From the NCBI RefSeq assembly GCF_000621565.1, contig NZ_KK211305.1:456666-520665 (forward strand): a DNA stretch of 64,000 bases, given 5' to 3'. Position 1 is the first letter of the stretch. Each line of letters opens with the position of its first letter. The notes beneath the pieces are model-generated. The model ran no database searches. It saw only the letters and a list, made by a program, of their open reading frames with translations, and had not been told where the DNA came from. Position numbers and translations under genes: made by a program. The stretch is from Butyrivibrio sp. LB2008 (lineage in GTDB: Bacteria > Bacillota > Clostridia > Lachnospirales > Lachnospiraceae). Shown in pieces: positions 27,472 through 34,720 of this stretch.

Positions 27472-28617
27472 ATGAAAAAATTTAATACAGATAAAACTGG
27501 AAAAATAAAATATGTTAATGCCATCCTTCGCTTTTTTACACAGATAAAAAAGCCAGATGGCATAATTGACGTTCATAGCAGCAAAGAAATCTTAGTTATA
27601 TGCTTTGATTCAATAGGCGATGTTGTGATGTTGATTCCTTTTCTAAGGATATTAAAGAGAAACGCTCCCGATGCTAAGATTACACTTGTGTGCAGGCAGT
27701 ATGCAGAAGAAGTGTTGCGAGATCAGAAGCTTGTCAATCGCTTTTTTATTTGTTCGAACAGGTTGCTGGCATCGAAAAAATACCTTATACGAGACGGATT
27801 CAGTGCGTTAGGGGCATTGCGAAGAATTAACAAGCGTAAATATGACATTGCACTGGAACCACGTGGTGATCTTAGAGATATCTTTTTCATGCACTTTTGT
27901 AGGTCAGTTAGGAAAGTGTCATACACATATACAGGCGGAGAGTATATGCTGACTGATCCTATAAGCCCGGATGAAAGTGTGATACATCTAATTGATGATA
28001 AGATGGTATTTCTGAGAAGAATCGGATGCGATTTCTCTGAAGAAGATATAATCCCGCGAATTGAACTTACTAAGGGGCAGATTGAGGATAATTGCAATTT
28101 TGCTGATATTAAAAAGTTAAATGGAAGATATGTTATAGGAATTCATCCTGGGGCTTCAAAAGAAATAAAAAAGTGGAAGAAGTTTCCGGAGCTGTTACTG
28201 AAATTAAAAGATATTCCGGATAGCTTTTTTTTATTCTTTTCTGCAACAGGTGATGATGTGGATGTTAAGCCTCTCATTGATTGTTGCAAAGATAATGGAA
28301 TCGATTATCTGCACATATGCGGAAGCATCTCTGATTATATAAAACGTATGGCACTGTGCGATATGGTTGTGTGCAATGACAGTAGCGCAGCGCATTTTGC
28401 ATCGGCGCTGGGAATTGAGGTACACGTTATGTTTGGGCCGGTATTGTCAGAGTTTGCTAAACCTTATTCGAATGCAGGTGTTCATGTTTATGAGAAGAAT
28501 CATGTTGGATGCCGTCCTTGTAATCAGGGAGAGTGCCTTTATGGTAATAGGTGCCTTGAGGAAATATCGGTTGATGAGGTGGCAGAGGGGATATTTAGAA
28601 GCATTCCCGAGGGATAA
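27472..28617 (+). CDS. GT9 (WaaF-like) glycosyltransferase
   Basis: 381 residues with a classic heptosyltransferase layout: ILVICFDSIGDVVMLIPFLR (about 40-59), the acceptor-side domain, GIHPGASKEIKKWKKFPELL (about 222-241) and CNDSSAAHFASALGIEVHVMFGP (about 302-324). The last motif resembles the donor-binding region of WaaC/WaaF. A smaller cysteine set C-x2-C-x4-C-x5-C (CRPCNQGEC...C) lies near the end. It is the last gene of the heptose operon, followed by a strong terminator. The donor is likely ADP-heptose. Confidence 0.83.
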   Translation: MKKFNTDKTGKIKYVNAILRFFTQIKKPDGIIDVHSSKEILVICFDSIGDVVMLIPFLRILKRNAPDAKITLVCRQYAEEVLRDQKLVNRFFICSNRLLASKKYLIRDGFSALGALRRINKRKYDIALEPRGDLRDIFFMHFCRSVRKVSYTYTGGEYMLTDPISPDESVIHLIDDKMVFLRRIGCDFSEEDIIPRIELTKGQIEDNCNFADIKKLNGRYVIGIHPGASKEIKKWKKFPELLLKLKDIPDSFFLFFSATGDDVDVKPLIDCCKDNGIDYLHICGSISDYIKRMALCDMVVCNDSSAAHFASALGIEVHVMFGPVLSEFAKPYSNAGVHVYEKNHVGCRPCNQGECLYGNRCLEEISVDEVAEGIFRSIPEG

Positions 28618-28620
28618 TAA

Positions 28621-28664
28621 AAGGGGCTGTGAAAAAATGATTTCTCATTTTTTCACAGCCCCTT
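28621..28664. terminator. Bidirectional terminator between the GT9 and Rpn genes
   Basis: A perfect 20-bp stem (AAGGGGCTGTGAAAAAATGA with its complement) surrounds a four-base loop. The inner A and T stretches and the flanking CCTTT fit termination from both sides. It ends the heptose operon and the convergent Rpn-like gene. Confidence 0.85.
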
Positions 28665-28673
28665 TCCCTAAAA

Positions 28674-29573
28674 TCAATAGCGTGTATGCATGGATTTTTG
28701 AAATTTCGCAAGTTCTGCCTCGAGTTGCGCTATTTTAGCATCTTTATTTGCAATAGTAGCTTCTTGTTCGGAAATCTTATTATGTAGCTGTTCTTTTTCG
28801 GCATTAGCCTTTTCTTCTGCATCAGTGTATCCTGCGGTGTATTGAGAATTCATTTGTTCTCTGTAACGACGTTGTCCTTCAAGAAGTTCTTTTGCCTGAT
28901 TATCATAATTTAATTCAAAAATCAAATTGCCCACCTCCTCAATATCAGGATGATTCTTGGCGAGAGACTTGAATTCTTCCCAAGTTGTAGCCTTGAAAAG
29001 ATTAGCCCAGTAAACAAGGTTGTTATTGATATCTTCATTGGTCGCCTTTTCTGTGTGATTTAATTGTAGCACATTAATGCCGAATTTATCAGTATATAAG
29101 CGGTGATTTTTGAGATTGGAAAGGCGGTATTTGGCGTAGAATTCAGGCTCTGCATTTTGTAACAGGTCTTTGTCTGTGATACAGAAAAGTGTAGTCGGTT
29201 TAACGAGACTGTAATTCTCGCTTTTGCCAATGTTATCATATGCGCGACATAGATAGATTATTGAACGTGAAGTCCAGTATTTGTCTGGATAAACTTGAAG
29301 CTCAATGTTCATAATCTCTTCGCTGTTGAGTATGAGCTTGATGTCCATGATGGTTTCTTTTCCTGCACTGTTTAGGTCGATAGGATTAGTGACGATTATA
29401 TCTTTTACAGCGGTTGGAGGAATACCTTTCAGGGCGCATACAAGGCCAAGTAATGCGTTTTTAGATTTTTGCATGACGTAATGAAACATCATATCACTGG
29501 TAAGAGTGAATTCGATTTTTCCTGTGGCAGTTTCATAAGTTGGTGTTTGAGATTTGTCTTTTGATTTAGACAT
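28674..29573 (-). CDS. Rpn-family nuclease/putative transposase, second subfamily
   Basis: 299 residues of the Rpn family but clearly different from copies 1 and 2. The N terminus has FTLTSDMMFHYVMQKSKNAL, and the PD-(D/E)XK-like core shows DIKLILNSEEIMNIELQVYP (about 76-95) with the IELQ form. CRAYDNIGKSENYSLV follows. The C-terminal 60 residues form a charged coiled coil (EQEATIANKDAKIAQLEAEL). AAAGGAA precedes the ATG. The leader 29600-29720 is nearly the same as that of the other two Rpn genes, although the proteins differ. Nuclease activity is inferred from the family only. Confidence 0.8.
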   Translation of the reverse strand: MSKSKDKSQTPTYETATGKIEFTLTSDMMFHYVMQKSKNALLGLVCALKGIPPTAVKDIIVTNPIDLNSAGKETIMDIKLILNSEEIMNIELQVYPDKYWTSRSIIYLCRAYDNIGKSENYSLVKPTTLFCITDKDLLQNAEPEFYAKYRLSNLKNHRLYTDKFGINVLQLNHTEKATNEDINNNLVYWANLFKATTWEEFKSLAKNHPDIEEVGNLIFELNYDNQAKELLEGQRRYREQMNSQYTAGYTDAEEKANAEKEQLHNKISEQEATIANKDAKIAQLEAELAKFQKSMHTRY

Positions 29574-29599
29574 TTAGATTAATTCCTTTCATAGATAAA

Positions 29600-29720
29600 A
29601 GATTTGGCGATTTGCCATATTGTCGGCTCAGAATTGTCATTGAAAGACCGCCGACTCGTTCTATGATAGCAGACAAATATTAAGATTTACCTACGAATTT
29701 TCTTAAGATTTCTTGTAGAT
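29600..29720 (-). promoter_or_regulatory. Shared leader/promoter region of Rpn genes, copy B
   Basis: Matches the copy at 18169-18289 almost base for base from GAATTGTCATTGAAAGACCG to CTTGTAGAT, with differences near the small palindrome (here TGGCGATTTGCCA). It precedes a different Rpn subfamily, so the leader has been conserved or exchanged independently of the coding region. The remaining bases up to manC hold no recognised feature. Confidence 0.65.
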
Positions 29721-29881
29721 AAGAATTTTTACCATGTTAAAAGTATAAATATAATTGTGAGTTTGGTAGAGATTTGATTTTGTAATCCGGAAGTTGTGAT
29801 AAAATACTGAATGTACAAAACATGAGGAAAATTTAAGACCTTTTGTATATATGTGTATGAGTGATAGGAAGGAACTTTTCT

Positions 29882-31195
29882 ATGAATATAATTCTTTTGT
29901 CCGGAGGCTCGGGAAAGCGCCTTTGGCCTTTGTCTAACGATGTTAGAAGCAAGCAGTTTATTAAGATATTTAAGAATGAAGACGGCGACTATGAATCGAT
30001 GGTTCAGAGAGTCTATAACAAGATAAAGAAAGTAGATAAAGATGCTACGATTACAATAGCAACCAGTAAGAGTCAGATCTCTGCCATTCACAATCAGCTT
30101 GGAACTGATGTCGGAATTAGCGTTGAGCCGTGCAGAAGAGATACATTTCCTGCAATTGCGCTTGCTACGGCATACCTTGTTGATGTGCTTGGTGTTTCTG
30201 CAGATGAGCCTGTTGTTGTATGCCCTGTAGACCCTTATGTCAATGATGACTATTTTGAGGCTATCAAGAAACTTTCGGATCAGGCGGCTAAGGGCGAGGC
30301 TAACCTCGTTCTCATGGGTATTGAACCTACTTATCCAAGTGAGAAATACGGATATATTATTCCGGAAGATAAAAATGACACATCGAAGGTTTTATCTTTT
30401 AAGGAGAAGCCTACTGTAGAAGTTGCCAAAGAATACATTTCAAAAGGTGCTTTGTGGAACGGCGGTGTCTTTGCGTACAAGCTTAAGTATGTTTTGAACA
30501 AGGCTCATGAGCTTATAGATTTTGAGGACTATAACGATCTTTTTGACAAGTATGGAACTCTTGAAAAAATATCTTTTGACTATGCGGTTGTAGAGAAGGA
30601 AGATAAGATTCAGGTTCAGAGATTCGGCGGAGAGTGGAAGGATCTTGGAACGTGGAATACGCTCACTGAGGCGATGACAGAGAACGTGGTCGGAAAAGGC
30701 GTAATGAATGAGAAGTGCAGCGGCGTTCATATCCTTAATGAGCTTAACGTCCCTGTGATTGCGATGGGACTTACTGATGTTGTAATATCAGCATCTCCTG
30801 AGGGAATCCTGGTTTCCGACAAGGAGCAGAGTTCATATATCAAGCCTTATGTTGACGGGATCGATCAGCAGATAATGTTTGCAGAGAAGTCATGGGGCAG
30901 ATATCAGGTAATGGATGTTGAGCCTGAGGCGATGACAATAAAGGTTGTGCTTAATCCCGGACATTCCATGAATTATCACAGCCATAAGAACAGAGATGAA
31001 GTATGGGTAGTTCTTGCAGGAGAAGGCAGAAGCGTTGTTGACGGTATGGAGCAGAACATCAAGGCTGGAGACGTTGTTACCATGAGTGCCGGCTGCAGAC
31101 ATACGGTTTTTGCGGATACTGAACTTAAGCTTATTGAGGTTCAGCTTGGAAAGGATATCACCGTAGAGGATAAAAAGAAATTTGTTCTTGAATAA
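29882..31195 (+). CDS. manC: Mannose-1-phosphate guanylyltransferase (ManC/AlgA-like)
   Basis: Makes GDP-mannose from mannose 1-phosphate and GTP. The start at ATG 29882 has AGGAAGGA upstream; the in-frame GTG 29861 is less likely. The 437-residue protein has the nucleotidyl signature LLSGGSGKRLWPLS (about 5-18), SVEPCRRDTFPAIALA and FKEKP. Its C-terminal cupin is of the mannose-6-phosphate isomerase type II kind, with NPGHSMNYHSHKNRDEVWVV. The two-domain form suggests a bifunctional enzyme. It is next to manA, and both may feed glycan synthesis. Confidence 0.92.
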   Translation: MNIILLSGGSGKRLWPLSNDVRSKQFIKIFKNEDGDYESMVQRVYNKIKKVDKDATITIATSKSQISAIHNQLGTDVGISVEPCRRDTFPAIALATAYLVDVLGVSADEPVVVCPVDPYVNDDYFEAIKKLSDQAAKGEANLVLMGIEPTYPSEKYGYIIPEDKNDTSKVLSFKEKPTVEVAKEYISKGALWNGGVFAYKLKYVLNKAHELIDFEDYNDLFDKYGTLEKISFDYAVVEKEDKIQVQRFGGEWKDLGTWNTLTEAMTENVVGKGVMNEKCSGVHILNELNVPVIAMGLTDVVISASPEGILVSDKEQSSYIKPYVDGIDQQIMFAEKSWGRYQVMDVEPEAMTIKVVLNPGHSMNYHSHKNRDEVWVVLAGEGRSVVDGMEQNIKAGDVVTMSAGCRHTVFADTELKLIEVQLGKDITVEDKKKFVLE

Positions 31196-31221
31196 TATGA
31201 CAAAAGATGAGGGATGACACG

Positions 31222-32217
31222 TTGAAGAATGTTCCTTTTATGCTTAAGCCTGCTGCAAAGGATTACCTTTGGGGCGGCCAGAGGCTTAATGATGATTTTG
31301 AAAAAAATATTGATATGGATCCACTGGCAGAAACATGGGAATGCAGTACGCATCCGGATGGACCCAGTGTCGTGTCGGGCGGTGAGTTCGACGGAAAACT
31401 CCTTATTGATGTTTTAAAAGAGCATCCTGAATTTTTGGGTAAGCATTGTGAGGCACTTGGAGAACTTCCGATACTTATAAAATTTATTGATGCTAAGGCC
31501 GATCTTTCGGTGCAGGTTCATCCGAGCGATGATTATGCAAAGAAGTATGAGAACGGACAGCTTGGAAAGACAGAGATGTGGTATGTTCTTGATGCAATCA
31601 AGGATTCAAAACTTGTTTATGGTCTAAAGCATAATTGCAGTAAAGCGGTTATGAGGAAGGCTATAGAAAAGGGAGAACTTGAAAAGCATCTTCAGTATGT
31701 TCCGATAAAAAAGAATGATGTTTTCTTTATCGAAGCGGGAACAATCCATGCCATAGGTGCAGGGGCGCTGATCGCAGAGATACAGGAGAACAGCAATCTC
31801 ACATATAGATTGTATGACTATGACCGTGTGGATAAGAATGGAAATAAGCGTGAACTTCATGTGGATAAGGCACTTGATGTTTCTAATCTAAATAGTATGG
31901 GCGAACCCAGACAGGCTATGAGGGTGCTTAAGTACAGACCGGGAGTTGCCGATGAGCTTCTTTGCAGGTGTAAGTATTTTGAAGTATACAGGATGCTTAT
32001 TAATACCGAGAGAAGACAGAGAGTCACATACTGTTCGGACGAACTTTCATTCAGAGTTCTTTTGTGTTATGACGGCTGCGGAAATATCAGTTATCGCACA
32101 GAAGACGGCAGAAAAGAATACATAGACATATACAAAGGGGATTGCATCTTTGTACCGGCAAATTCTAAGGAACTTGTACTTAATGGTGTAATGGAACTTC
32201 TTGATGTTAGGTGTTGA
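31222..32217 (+). CDS. manA: Mannose-6-phosphate isomerase, class I
   Basis: Zinc enzyme interconverting fructose 6-phosphate and mannose 6-phosphate. Typical blocks are LKPAAKDYLWGGQRL near the N terminus, ADLSVQVHPSDDYA with zinc ligands, GKTEMWYVLDA, and FIEAGTIHAIGAG. The start is not certain: TTG 31222 has GAGGG at good spacing and gives the usual N terminus, while ATG 31207, five codons upstream, lacks a ribosome site. At about 331 residues the length is usual. It lies 11 to 26 bases after manC, forming a GDP-mannose pair. Confidence 0.92.
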   Translation: MKNVPFMLKPAAKDYLWGGQRLNDDFEKNIDMDPLAETWECSTHPDGPSVVSGGEFDGKLLIDVLKEHPEFLGKHCEALGELPILIKFIDAKADLSVQVHPSDDYAKKYENGQLGKTEMWYVLDAIKDSKLVYGLKHNCSKAVMRKAIEKGELEKHLQYVPIKKNDVFFIEAGTIHAIGAGALIAEIQENSNLTYRLYDYDRVDKNGNKRELHVDKALDVSNLNSMGEPRQAMRVLKYRPGVADELLCRCKYFEVYRMLINTERRQRVTYCSDELSFRVLLCYDGCGNISYRTEDGRKEYIDIYKGDCIFVPANSKELVLNGVMELLDVRC

Positions 32218-32288
32218 GAGGATATTGGGGACGTGCCTGATATGTCATACGATTAGTGATGATTCCGGGGAAGTCTGGAAAAAATGGC

Positions 32289-32323
32289 AAAATATGGCGC
32301 CGGTCGTTTGAAACGATCGGCGC
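32289..32323 (-). terminator. Terminator of the second Rpn gene
   Basis: The stem GCGCCGATCGTTT/AAACGACCGGCGC, written on the gene strand, has one G-T pair and is followed by TATTTT. It is the diverged counterpart of the terminator at 17093-17130, showing that the duplicated unit includes the 3' end. Confidence 0.75.
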
Positions 32324-32335
32324 TGTGTTTAAATA

Positions 32336-33436
32336 TTACTTTTGACTTTGTGCTTGGAACTCTGCTAGTTTTGCTTTTAGTTCGGCGATTTCTGCTTTGT
32401 CATTTGCAATTTCGGCATTTAATGAGATAATCTTTTCGCCTTGTTCAGCAATTTGTTTGTCTTGTTCAGCAATTTGTTTGTCTTGCTTAGCAAGCTGTTT
32501 GTCTTGTTCTGCAAGAATTGCTTTCTTTTCTTTAACTTCTTCCTCAAGCTGGTCCATCATATATTTAACAGTATTATCATCCAGAATCTTCAGTTCTTCA
32601 GAAAAAAACATAGTCATCATCCTTTCTGTGTTCCGGCATATGCCATAAAGGTCATGGTACATAGACTTGAAATCGGGATGTGTTTCTAACAGCTTTGAGA
32701 TATATTTAGGTTCGTCACAGCCAAGGAAAGTCAGCCACGCATCCATATCACTTCTAATACCATTATTATGTAGATTTTCAAGGAAAATATCAACGGGAAT
32801 AAATATAAAGTTTTGGAGCATATTCATCTTTAGGCCTGTATCCGATACAGTAGAAAATTTGTGAACAAAAACATCTTTGTATTCTTTGAATGCAGAAGGA
32901 GAGTTTTCAAGAAATACGATGGTGTATACAGGAGCGATATCCTTATATGAGAATTCTTTTTTACGTAGATCCCTGATGCGCTTGTATTGACGCAGCAGAA
33001 GATCTGCGGAGTAGCATGAAGCTCTTTCTCCTGTGAAGGCATAGCCAAGTTTTTGCACTTCGATGTTTGCAAGAGTTCCGTCTTCGAGCTCAACTACGAT
33101 GTCGGTTATAACAAGGGAGGATTCATCTCCGATGCGGGTGTTGTCGTTAGTCAGCTGATATTTCACGGTGACTTTTCTTCCAAGTATTGTGCTTAGAAGC
33201 GAGGACAGACGCTCAGGAGCATACTCGGGATTGAGAATCTCTTTGAAGTAGCAATCATAAAGCATTTTTACGCCTTTGGAACCTGTGCAGATTGACAGAA
33301 ACTCATTTTGATGTTTTTCCGGCCAATTGTTGAAGATTGCACGAAGCGTATCATTTGCATTGATTTCTTCAAGTATCTGCTCTTTGGTCTTGATCATTGG
33401 AAAAAATTTTGAAAGATTTGTTTGGTTACTTTTCAT
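32336..33436 (-). CDS. Rpn-family PD-(D/E)XK nuclease/putative transposase, copy 2
   Basis: 366 residues, starting at the ATG ending at 33436 with GAGG upstream. The first 300 residues are almost identical to copy 1 (17146-18141), including TDIVVELEDG...ANIEVQ. The C-terminal coiled coil is longer because of tandem seven-residue units (AEQDKQI, AKQDKQL), encoded by a 21-bp DNA repeat. Like copy 1 it has the shared leader and terminator. The two copies are in the same orientation about 15 kb apart and bracket the glycan genes. Confidence 0.82.
   Translation of the reverse strand: MKSNQTNLSKFFPMIKTKEQILEEINANDTLRAIFNNWPEKHQNEFLSICTGSKGVKMLYDCYFKEILNPEYAPERLSSLLSTILGRKVTVKYQLTNDNTRIGDESSLVITDIVVELEDGTLANIEVQKLGYAFTGERASCYSADLLLRQYKRIRDLRKKEFSYKDIAPVYTIVFLENSPSAFKEYKDVFVHKFSTVSDTGLKMNMLQNFIFIPVDIFLENLHNNGIRSDMDAWLTFLGCDEPKYISKLLETHPDFKSMYHDLYGICRNTERMMTMFFSEELKILDDNTVKYMMDQLEEEVKEKKAILAEQDKQLAKQDKQIAEQDKQIAEQGEKIISLNAEIANDKAEIAELKAKLAEFQAQSQK
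32441..32503 (-). repeat. 21-bp tandem repeat in the Rpn coiled-coil tail
   Basis: TTGTTCAGCAATTTGTTTGTC occurs twice exactly (32441-32461, 32462-32482), then once with three changes (32483-32503), followed by a decayed unit. Each unit encodes one coiled-coil heptad. Copy 1 of the gene lacks these units, so the tail length appears to change by repeat gain or loss. Confidence 0.85.
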
Positions 33437-33463
33437 TTGATACCTCACTTATAGAATTTTTAT

Positions 33464-33583
33464 AGATTTGGCGAATCGCCATGGCGTCGACATAGAATTG
33501 TCATTGAAAGACTGCCGACTTTATCCATGATAGCAGATAAATCTTAAGAAATACCGTCGAATTTTCTTAAGATTTCTTGTAGA
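33464..33583 (-). promoter_or_regulatory. Shared leader/promoter region of Rpn genes, copy C
   Basis: The third copy of the Rpn leader, the most diverged: the CCGACTCGTTCTATG block reads CCGACTTTATCCATG. The TATCAT on the gene strand, the TGGCGATTCGCCA palindrome and the distal ATTTTCTTAAGATTTCTTGT are kept. Conservation of the palindrome and TATCAT favours a regulatory role. Confidence 0.65.
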
Positions 33584-33721
33584 CAACAAATTTGTTTGAT
33601 GAGGTGGCGGAGATTGATGGTACAATAATGCAAACGACATTACGTAAAGGCGGACGTGATTATTTGAGAAAACTCTTTGGATATTTAAAAGAATGTTGTA
33701 TTACATTGCGAAAATGCCATA

Positions 33722-33750
33722 TTGTAATTCCCGACATAATAGTGTATAAC
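33722..33750 (+). promoter_or_regulatory. Promoter of the thiamine operon
   Basis: TTGTAA (33722-33727) and TATAAC (33745-33750) are 17 bases apart and directly upstream of the TPP aptamer, so transcription would start close to the riboswitch 5' end. Confidence 0.7.
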
Positions 33751-33769
33751 CATACTTATAAAAATTAAA

Positions 33770-33860
33770 CAGACGGGAGCTTGTATTACAGGCTGAGAGG
33801 AAGGTGTGACCTTCGACCGAGAACCTGATTTGGATAATGCCAACGTAGGGATGCCTTGTA
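33770..33860 (+). ncRNA. TPP riboswitch (THI element)
   Basis: Conserved THI-box segments are present in order: GGGAGC, GGCTGAGAGGAAGG, GACCGAGAACCTGATTTGG and ATAATGCCAACGTAGGGA. These contain the pyrimidine-sensing CTGAGA and the pyrophosphate-binding helices of the TPP aptamer. It precedes an intrinsic terminator and a thiamine gene operon, so TPP should cause premature termination. This is established biology for the element; placement is read from the sequence. Confidence 0.95.
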
Positions 33861-33879
33861 GAAAATGGGAGATTTATGC

Positions 33880-33912
33880 GGAAGCTTACTGAAACAGGAG
33901 CTTCCTTTTTTA
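33880..33912 (+). terminator. Riboswitch-controlled terminator
   Basis: GGAAGCT (33880-33886) pairs with AGCTTCC (33899-33905), followed by TTTTTTATT. It lies 20 bases after the TPP aptamer and is the likely expression platform. An antiterminator pairing was not worked out. Confidence 0.8.
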
Positions 33913-34026
33913 TTGAATAGGAAATTTCTCTGAAATTCCCTATTCAATAAAAACGCTCCGCTATGGATGCGACCGATGCGCAGAAGTATTATGCAAGCTA
34001 AAGCTTGCGCGCATCGGCGTGCAAAA
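33906..34026 (+). repeat. Structured dispersed repeat, copy 2
   Basis: Begins with an AT-rich hairpin (33906-33953, TTTTTATTGAATAGG pairing with CCTATTCAATAAAAA), whose first T bases are also the tail of the riboswitch terminator. The common core (33951-34026) follows, with CCGATGCGC/GCGCATCGG enclosing GCAAGCT/AGCTTGC. The last AGAGTTGC hairpin of copies 1 and 3 is missing. It separates the riboswitch from thiW and so lies in the operon leader. Confidence 0.85.
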
Positions 34027-34104
34027 AAATGGAAAACCTGTTGAAGCAGATGATGCTAAAGCACTATCGTGCATTGATTTCAGGCCCGTCAAAAGGAGAT
34101 TGAT

Positions 34105-34698
34105 ATGAAGAATCAAAAAGTATTGCTAAAAATGGTTACGCTTGCGATGTTTGTCGCGCTTGGAGTTGTGATTTCTCCGATTCTAAGGGTTGAGGGAATG
34201 TGCCCGATGGCACATCTTATCAACATCACATGCGCTGTGTTTATGGGGCCTGTGTATGCCTTTACATGCGCGGTTCTGATCGGCGTGATCAGAATGGCGA
34301 CTATGGGAATTCCACCGCTTGCGCTTACGGGAGCTGTGTTTGGCGCAACGCTTTCAGGAATCTTGTATAAGCTTTCAAAAGGCAAGATCATCGCAGCGGT
34401 TATCGGTGAGATCATCGGAACCGGAATTATCGGCGCAATCGTTTCGTATCCTGTTATGACCTATCTCTGGGGCAAAACAGGTCTTACACTTTTTTTCTAC
34501 GTACCTTCATTTATCATGGGAACGCTGATAGGAGGAAGTATTGCATATCTTCTTCTGAAGAGACTTGCCGCTACAGGCATGCTCAGAAAGATACAGGACA
34601 GTCTGAACGGCAGTGATGAAGCTACAAGAGTAAAAAATCCCGTTGCAAAAGAAGATTCAAAAGATATCGGCGATAACAGCACCAATAAAGCTGTTTAA
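34105..34698 (+). CDS. thiW: Thiazole/thiamine-precursor ECF transporter S component ThiW
   Basis: 197-residue membrane protein with about five hydrophobic helices. ThiW-type motifs include LAMFVALGVVISPILRVEGMCPMAHLIN at the N terminus (residues about 11-38) and the MGPVYAF and ATMGIPPLALTG segments. ThiW is the substrate-binding subunit of an energy-coupling-factor transporter believed to import the thiazole precursor, which the adjacent ThiM would phosphorylate. AAAAGGAG precedes the ATG. The C-terminal 35 residues are hydrophilic. It is the first gene under the TPP riboswitch; the shared ECF ATPases are not in the window. Confidence 0.9.
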   Translation: MKNQKVLLKMVTLAMFVALGVVISPILRVEGMCPMAHLINITCAVFMGPVYAFTCAVLIGVIRMATMGIPPLALTGAVFGATLSGILYKLSKGKIIAAVIGEIIGTGIIGAIVSYPVMTYLWGKTGLTLFFYVPSFIMGTLIGGSIAYLLLKRLAATGMLRKIQDSLNGSDEATRVKNPVAKEDSKDIGDNSTNKAV

Positions 34699-34720
34699 AA
34701 GACAAAAAGGTCACCTATAT

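Noticed and set aside
32441..32503. CRISPR-like array in the tandem repeat
   Set aside because: The repeats are contiguous without spacers and are in frame within a coiled-coil coding region.
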